NCBI RefSeq assembly: GCF_014905175.1
Contig: NC_057789.1
Span: forward strand, 29,508,555 to 29,572,554
DNA length: 64,000 nucleotides
Direction of reading: 5' to 3'
Origin: Aphidius gifuensis
Lineage: Eukaryota > Arthropoda > Insecta > Hymenoptera > Braconidae
Shown piece after piece: positions 59,518 through 64,000 of the stretch. Position 1 is the first letter of the stretch. Each line of letters opens with the position of its first letter. The position numbers and the translations under genes were made by a program. The notes below the pieces were generated by a model. It was not told where the DNA came from. It saw only the letters and a program-made list of their open reading frames with translations, and did not search any database.

Positions 59518-60180
59518 CTATAAAAAAAATATAAATAAAATGAAACCTTGCGATACAAGCCAAAAAGCATACTGTTGCATCAAATATTCTCGAATAATTT
59601 TAAGCAACAAATTATTATCTTTTTTTTGCTTCTCTATCGCGGGTATATACTTTTACTGAAATAATGGTTAAACCAACAGAATGGAAAACTACTAAAGTAT
59701 AAATATTATACACCGAGGCATTTATTATCCGTAAATTATTCGATATATACAACATGAACATAAATTTCTCAAATATATATATATACTGAAACAATAACTT
59801 TGAAACTATGTCTAGTTATATTAAAATTAAATTGATTATTAAATTAATTTTCAAACAAACTTTGACAGCTCAATTGAATTAATATTATGTATTATCGGAT
59901 TGTCGCATCATTTCATCATGAAAATAATAATTTACATCATTGATGTGTTGATAAAAAAAAGCCTAAAGAAAAGGAAAAAAAAAAATTTAATTAACTTAAT
60001 TAGCACACTGATATTCTCCTAATATAAAAAGGACAAGCATCATCGGTCTTCCGGACATTTGATTGGTCATTGTTTTTTTCTCACTTACTCTCATACAAAT
60101 TTCTTTCTGTTTGCCTTTTTCTATTATTTTTTTATTTATTTCGTTAGCAACGAAAAAACAACAAAAAAAAGCGAGTAAAC
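59518..60180. other. AT-rich DNA leading into the tandem array
   Basis: 60000-60140 is moderate-GC and T/C-rich (CATCGGTCTTCCGGACATTTG). No gene is seen. Confidence 0.55.
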
Positions 60181-61250
60181 AAAATTTTTTTTGATATTTT
60201 TTATATTTTTTTTTTAAAAATTGACATATTGAGCTAGCACAACTTTTTTAATAATCATCGGATCTCGATGCAATTGGGCTTAAAATTTTGTGCGAATTAT
60301 GTGTTTTCTATGTGTGAAGAAATAAATTTGAAAGAAAATTTTTTAAAATATTTTTTACATTTTTTTAAAAAATTCAAATATTAAGCTAGCACAACTTTCT
60401 CAATAATCATCGGATCTCGATGCAATTGGGCTTAAAATTTTGTGCGAATTATGTGTTTTTTATGTGTGAAGAAATAAATTTGAAAGAAAATTTTTTTTTT
60501 ATTTTTTACATTTTTTTAAAAAATTCACATATTAAGCTAGCACAACTTTTTTAATAATTATTAGATCTTGATGCAATTGGGCTTAAAATTTTGTGCGAAT
60601 TATGTGTTTTTTATGTGTGAAGAAATAAATTTAAAAGAAAATTTTTTAAAATATTTTTTATATTTTTTTAAAAAATTCAATTATTAAGCTAGCACAACTT
60701 TTTTAATAATCATCGTATCTCGATGCAATTGGGCTTAAAATTCTGTGCGAATTATGTGTTTTTTATGTGTGAAGAAATAAATTGAAAAGAAAATTTTTTT
60801 AAATATTTTTTATATTTTTTTAAAAAATTCAAATATTAAGCTAGCACAACTTTCTCAATAATCATCGGATCTCGATGCAATTGGGCTTAAAATTTTTTGC
60901 GAATTATGTGTTTTTTATGTGTGAAGAAATAAATTTGAAAGAAAATTTTTTTAAATATTTTTTATATTTTTTTAAAAAATTGACATATTAAGCTAGCACA
61001 ACTTTTTCAATAATCATCGGATCTTAATGCAATTGGGCTCAAAATTTTGTGCGAATTATGTGTTTTTTATGTGTGAAGAAATAATTCAAAAACAAAATTT
61101 TTTTAAATATTTTTTATATTTTTTTTTAAAATTGACATATTAAGGTAGCACAACTTTTTCAGTAAACATTCAATCTTGATGTTATTAGACTAAAAATTAC
61201 GTATGAATTATGTGTGATTTATGTGTAAATAAATAAATTTAAAAAATTTT
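60181..61250 (+). repeat. Tandem array, seven units, 152-base period
   Basis: The box GCTAGCACAACTT recurs with its GCTAGC ending at 60238, 60390, 60541, 60693, 60845 and 60997, and a diverged GGTAGC ends at 61149. Spacing is therefore 151-152 bases each time. Each unit also has ATCGGATCTCGATGCAATTG, GGGCTTAAAATTTTGTGCG and TATGTGTGAAGAAATAAATT, separated by an A/T-rich spacer. The last unit is clearly decayed. The same family appears at 18.2-18.64 kb. No open frame spans it. Confidence 0.92.
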
Positions 61251-62659
61251 TCGTCAATTTATTCATTCTTTTTTTTTTTTATGATAATACTTGTAATATA
61301 AAAAAAAAAAAAAAAAAAACAATGCTACCGCAGCTTTTAATTTTTTACCTGAGTGGATGATTATACATTTAAAAAATGTCAAGAAAAAAATCTACGTCAT
61401 ACAAAAATTACAAAGTACTTGCGTACAACTCTCCCCCTCGACTGATTAGATTGTAATCAGATATATATACTGGGTGTGTGCAAAAAGGGGAATTAAAAGT
61501 TTGATAGGATTAAAGTAAAAGAGAGAAGAAAATTCGTTGAATAATTACGATATCGCGATTCGCGAGGCGTCAGCACGTCGCCTCAACGTCGACAAGAACA
61601 AGGACAGTCACTTATAAGCCTCTTTTATCCAGTAATTAGCCTTATAGTACTGAAAACTTATCATTTTGTCTGATCACATTTTAAGCACCACTCATTTAGT
61701 GCTTAAATAAATAACAAACTCAATTTTATTATCGAAACTTGATCATTTTATTGAAATTATTTTATCATATTTTTTCAATTTTATTTTATCAATTTGGATT
61801 ATTATTATTATCAGTATTTTTATTTTAATTTAGCCCAAGCCTATCGGTTGGTAATTAATTAACACCAGCACTAACCAATAATTATCGAAATGAAAGATTA
61901 TATCAAGAGCTTATTTATTAGTACTCTGATACACCAATGGGCTGTATGTATATATTATTGTTCGATCCACCAACCCGTATACACATAACAATTTACAATA
62001 TACACATTACATATATATACATGTATAAATATAACCAAACCGATAGTGTATCCGCACATTTCCTCCCTTGCTTCTCTCGCCCTACCTTTAAAATCCCTAA
62101 TTGATTCATAAATTAATTTGTTTTTGGTACTTGTGTATGTACTCATTGTAAAACCTTGCTCAAATGAAACTCCAATAGTAGCTCGATATATTTATATTAA
62201 TTAATGTTAACCTCTCTTTAAATTTTATTTATGACTTTTAATTATGTTTTATAATTTTTTTTCATGTCGATTTTATAGATTTATTTACTTGAATTAATTA
62301 TTAAAATTTATGTTGTTGTAATTATATTTATTTACATGATAAATTTTTATGGTTTATTCTTTTTTTGTTTTTCATGTAAATTAATAAAAATAAATAAATA
62401 AATAAATAAAAATTAATTTCTATTAAATAAATAAGTAGAAAATAATTAATTAGTTTTTATTTTTTATAGTTATTTTTATTTTTCGGTCATTTAATTTCAA
62501 TTACAAAATGTATCCTTTAAATTTTTATTTTTTATTTTTTAAATACGACAACTGGATATCCTTTAGTATTTAAGCTTGTCAATACTAATGCTACCAATAA
62601 AAAAATACTAACGCAAATTATTAAAACTTTTTTTTTTTTATTTTCAACTAGCTTTTTTT
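61251..62659. other. AT-rich DNA with islands at 61420-61720 and 62040-62150
   Basis: The first contains GATATCGCGATTCGCGAGGC followed by GTCAGCACGTCGCCTCAACG, the most CpG-rich short patch here, without a supported frame. The second lies in a minus-strand frame (MSTYTSTKNKLIYESIRDFK) that meets a donor-like AAAG|GTAGGG near 62085. (AATA)n is near 62391-62411. Confidence 0.35.
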
Positions 62660-62663
62660 AGCA

Positions 62664-63067
62664 ATGACCTCTCGGAGTCTCGGTTGTTCTATACGTCGAA
62701 AACATATGCTCACAATGTTTTATTTTTTTCTATTTTTTCTCTTTCCCTTGAAAACATTTTTATCCCTACCCAAAAAACCAATGCTTTTGGTATCGATAAT
62801 TATGTGCCAATTAAATTTAACGAGTGTCCATTATTTCGGTCTGCGAGCATTGCACGTACGACTGCCACAACTACGAATCTAAAACCCTCGTCGAATGCCA
62901 TCCGTTTTATCCTCTCAACTTTCATTTCTCTTCTAGCTTGTTCATTTCTCCCTTCTGAAGCTCCAAATACTGTCCTCACTCAGTGGCTCATCGTCTCACA
63001 CACACACACATTTATCCCTTACCATCAAAAATCGTACTTCAAGCACATATTTTTTTCTCACTCGTAA
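62664..63067 (+). CDS. Pyrimidine-rich island with two overlapping open frames
   Basis: One frame starts with ATG at 62664 (72 residues): MTSRSLGCSIRRKHMLTMFY followed by a hydrophobic stretch that could be a membrane segment, ending LHVRLPQLRI. The other is open from 62684 to 63067 (127 codons, no internal ATG): it includes KTNAFGIDNYVPIKFNECPL and SSNAIRFILSTFISLLACSF. The plus strand is C- and T-rich, which depletes stop codons, so long frames are easier by chance. Neither has splice or family support. Confidence 0.22.
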
Positions 63068-64000
63068 CATTGGAAAAGATCGAAATCCAATTACTTTTTA
63101 ATATCTCTCGGGCACTGAAATTGAGCACGAAAATATTTGATAGAAAAAAAAAGGAAAAAATATCAAAATGAAAATCTCTGGTTAAATTTATATGCCCAAC
63201 TGGTAAATATTTCTCTTAAATTTAAAAAAAATCATATACTTGAAAATTAATTTAATTTTTTTTTTCAATCATTTATTTATGATATTTTGAATAGCGATAA
63301 ATTTTTATTATATTTTTAATTTTCTTTCGAATTAATTACACATTAAAATCAGAAAAAAAAATATATATACCAACTATATTTAAAAAAAAAAAAAAATTAG
63401 ACAATAACAATATACAAAATGACACATACATAACATAGAACATATTGTAAAATATTTCATGCAATGTGGTTTTGTGGTGGTATGAAATTATGCCATACCA
63501 AATTGTGAATTATTTTTATAATATAATATTAGAACAATGTCACCACAAGCCAGATTGTTTCGTCTTATAACTAATTCAGGTTGCTAAACCGCGAGCTTAT
63601 ATCAACGAGCATCAACGTTGCTTCGTGGTCATTATGTACATATAATTTTTTTTTGTTATCCTCTGGCTTCGCCCCTGGATGATGATGATGATGACCCACT
63701 ATAGACAGACTTTACCCACAAATATTCTCTATGTATATCATTGAGACGTGCAATGTGCCATTGATTTAATGCACAATAATAATTCCAGTAGAAAATAAAT
63801 CAAAATAATAATTTAAAAATATTTTTAATCTGGTTTTTAATTGTCTAATTGTAGATTGTGCTGTCAATTTTATTTATTTCATTTAAAAGAAATTATTAAA
63901 GTTAAGAAAAAATAAATTAAAAAGTTATTTTATTTTTATATTTTGTTTTTTTTTGAAATTTCGCTGGCAAATTACTTGTGACCCTTCAATCAAATGCCTC
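63068..64000. other. AT-rich DNA, moderate-GC patch at 63540-63760
   Basis: It includes a (GAT)5 run at 63679-63694. No exon, RNA gene or element was identified. Confidence 0.55.

Noticed and set aside
61340..61360. Second recursive splice site on the minus strand (CCACTCAG|GTAAAA)
   Set aside because: The upstream pyrimidine tract is interrupted and the donor part is weak (GTAAAA), so it falls short of the site at 15324.
1..64000. tRNA genes
   Set aside because: I looked for the GGTTCGA(A/T)TCC-type T-loop and A-box pairs on both strands. A few GTTCGA words exist (for example near 61963), but none has a cloverleaf around it.
1..64000. CRISPR array, bacterial operons or phage genes
   Set aside because: The only regular repeat (60.2-61.25 kb) has a 152-base period with no unique spacers. 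There is no Shine-Dalgarno pattern or gene packing. The DNA looks eukaryotic.
1..64000. Telomeric TTAGG repeats, rRNA or histone genes
   Set aside because: No tandem TTAGG and no conserved rRNA or histone blocks were seen.

Overview
The window looks like nuclear DNA of an insect. It is very AT-rich, packed with A and T runs of 10-24 bases, has no operon-like gene packing, and carries GT-AG splice signals with short phased exons. The extreme AT content and homopolymer load would fit a parasitoid wasp of the braconid type, but no marker gene confirms this. It is essentially a gene desert or the inside of one or more very long introns. I found no recognisable large protein gene, no tRNA or rRNA gene, no CRISPR array and no intact transposon.

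The best-supported locus is at 2.6-6.1 kb. A small two-exon gene on the minus strand (exon 1 at 4108-4189, exon 2 at 2711-2943, matching splice phases, about 104 residues, family not recognised) starts inside one arm of a large inverted repeat (about 4055-4905 against 5256-6100). The arms hold leader, first exon and splice donor in head-to-head orientation, and one 99-base block is identical between them. In the plus-strand copy the start codon has become ATT and the coding part is eroded, but the splice donor is kept. The spacer between the arms carries a TATCGATA box of the kind found in insect housekeeping promoters. I read this as a duplicated, divergent promoter whose plus-strand side may now drive a non-coding first exon.

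From 6 to 60 kb the sequence is AT-rich filler broken by islands of higher GC. Several islands hold open frames or short exon-like blocks flanked by AG and GT: minus strand at 8.1, 11.9, 13.2, 47.3 and 59.4 kb; plus strand at 28.7, 29.4, 33.3, 35.6, 42.2, 44.8, 46.3, 54.6, 56.6, 58.8 and 62.7 kb. Most can be read on both strands and none matches a family I know, so they are low-confidence candidates; some may be conserved enhancers rather than exons. A near-perfect acceptor-donor fusion on the minus strand at 15.32 kb looks like a recursive-splicing ratchet point, which would fit a giant minus-strand intron.

The repeats are more solid. There is a seven-unit tandem array with a 152-base period at 60.2-61.25 kb, and a diverged three-unit relative at 18.2-18.64 kb with an internal hairpin. 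A strongly conserved motif of about 30 bases occurs four times in both orientations (21.3, 24.8, 28.3, 48.65 kb). A G-rich tract at 54.4 kb has a complementary C-rich tract 200 bases away. The palindrome CACGTG occurs 20 times by manual count, well above simple expectation, with a triplet at 23.05-23.29 kb.
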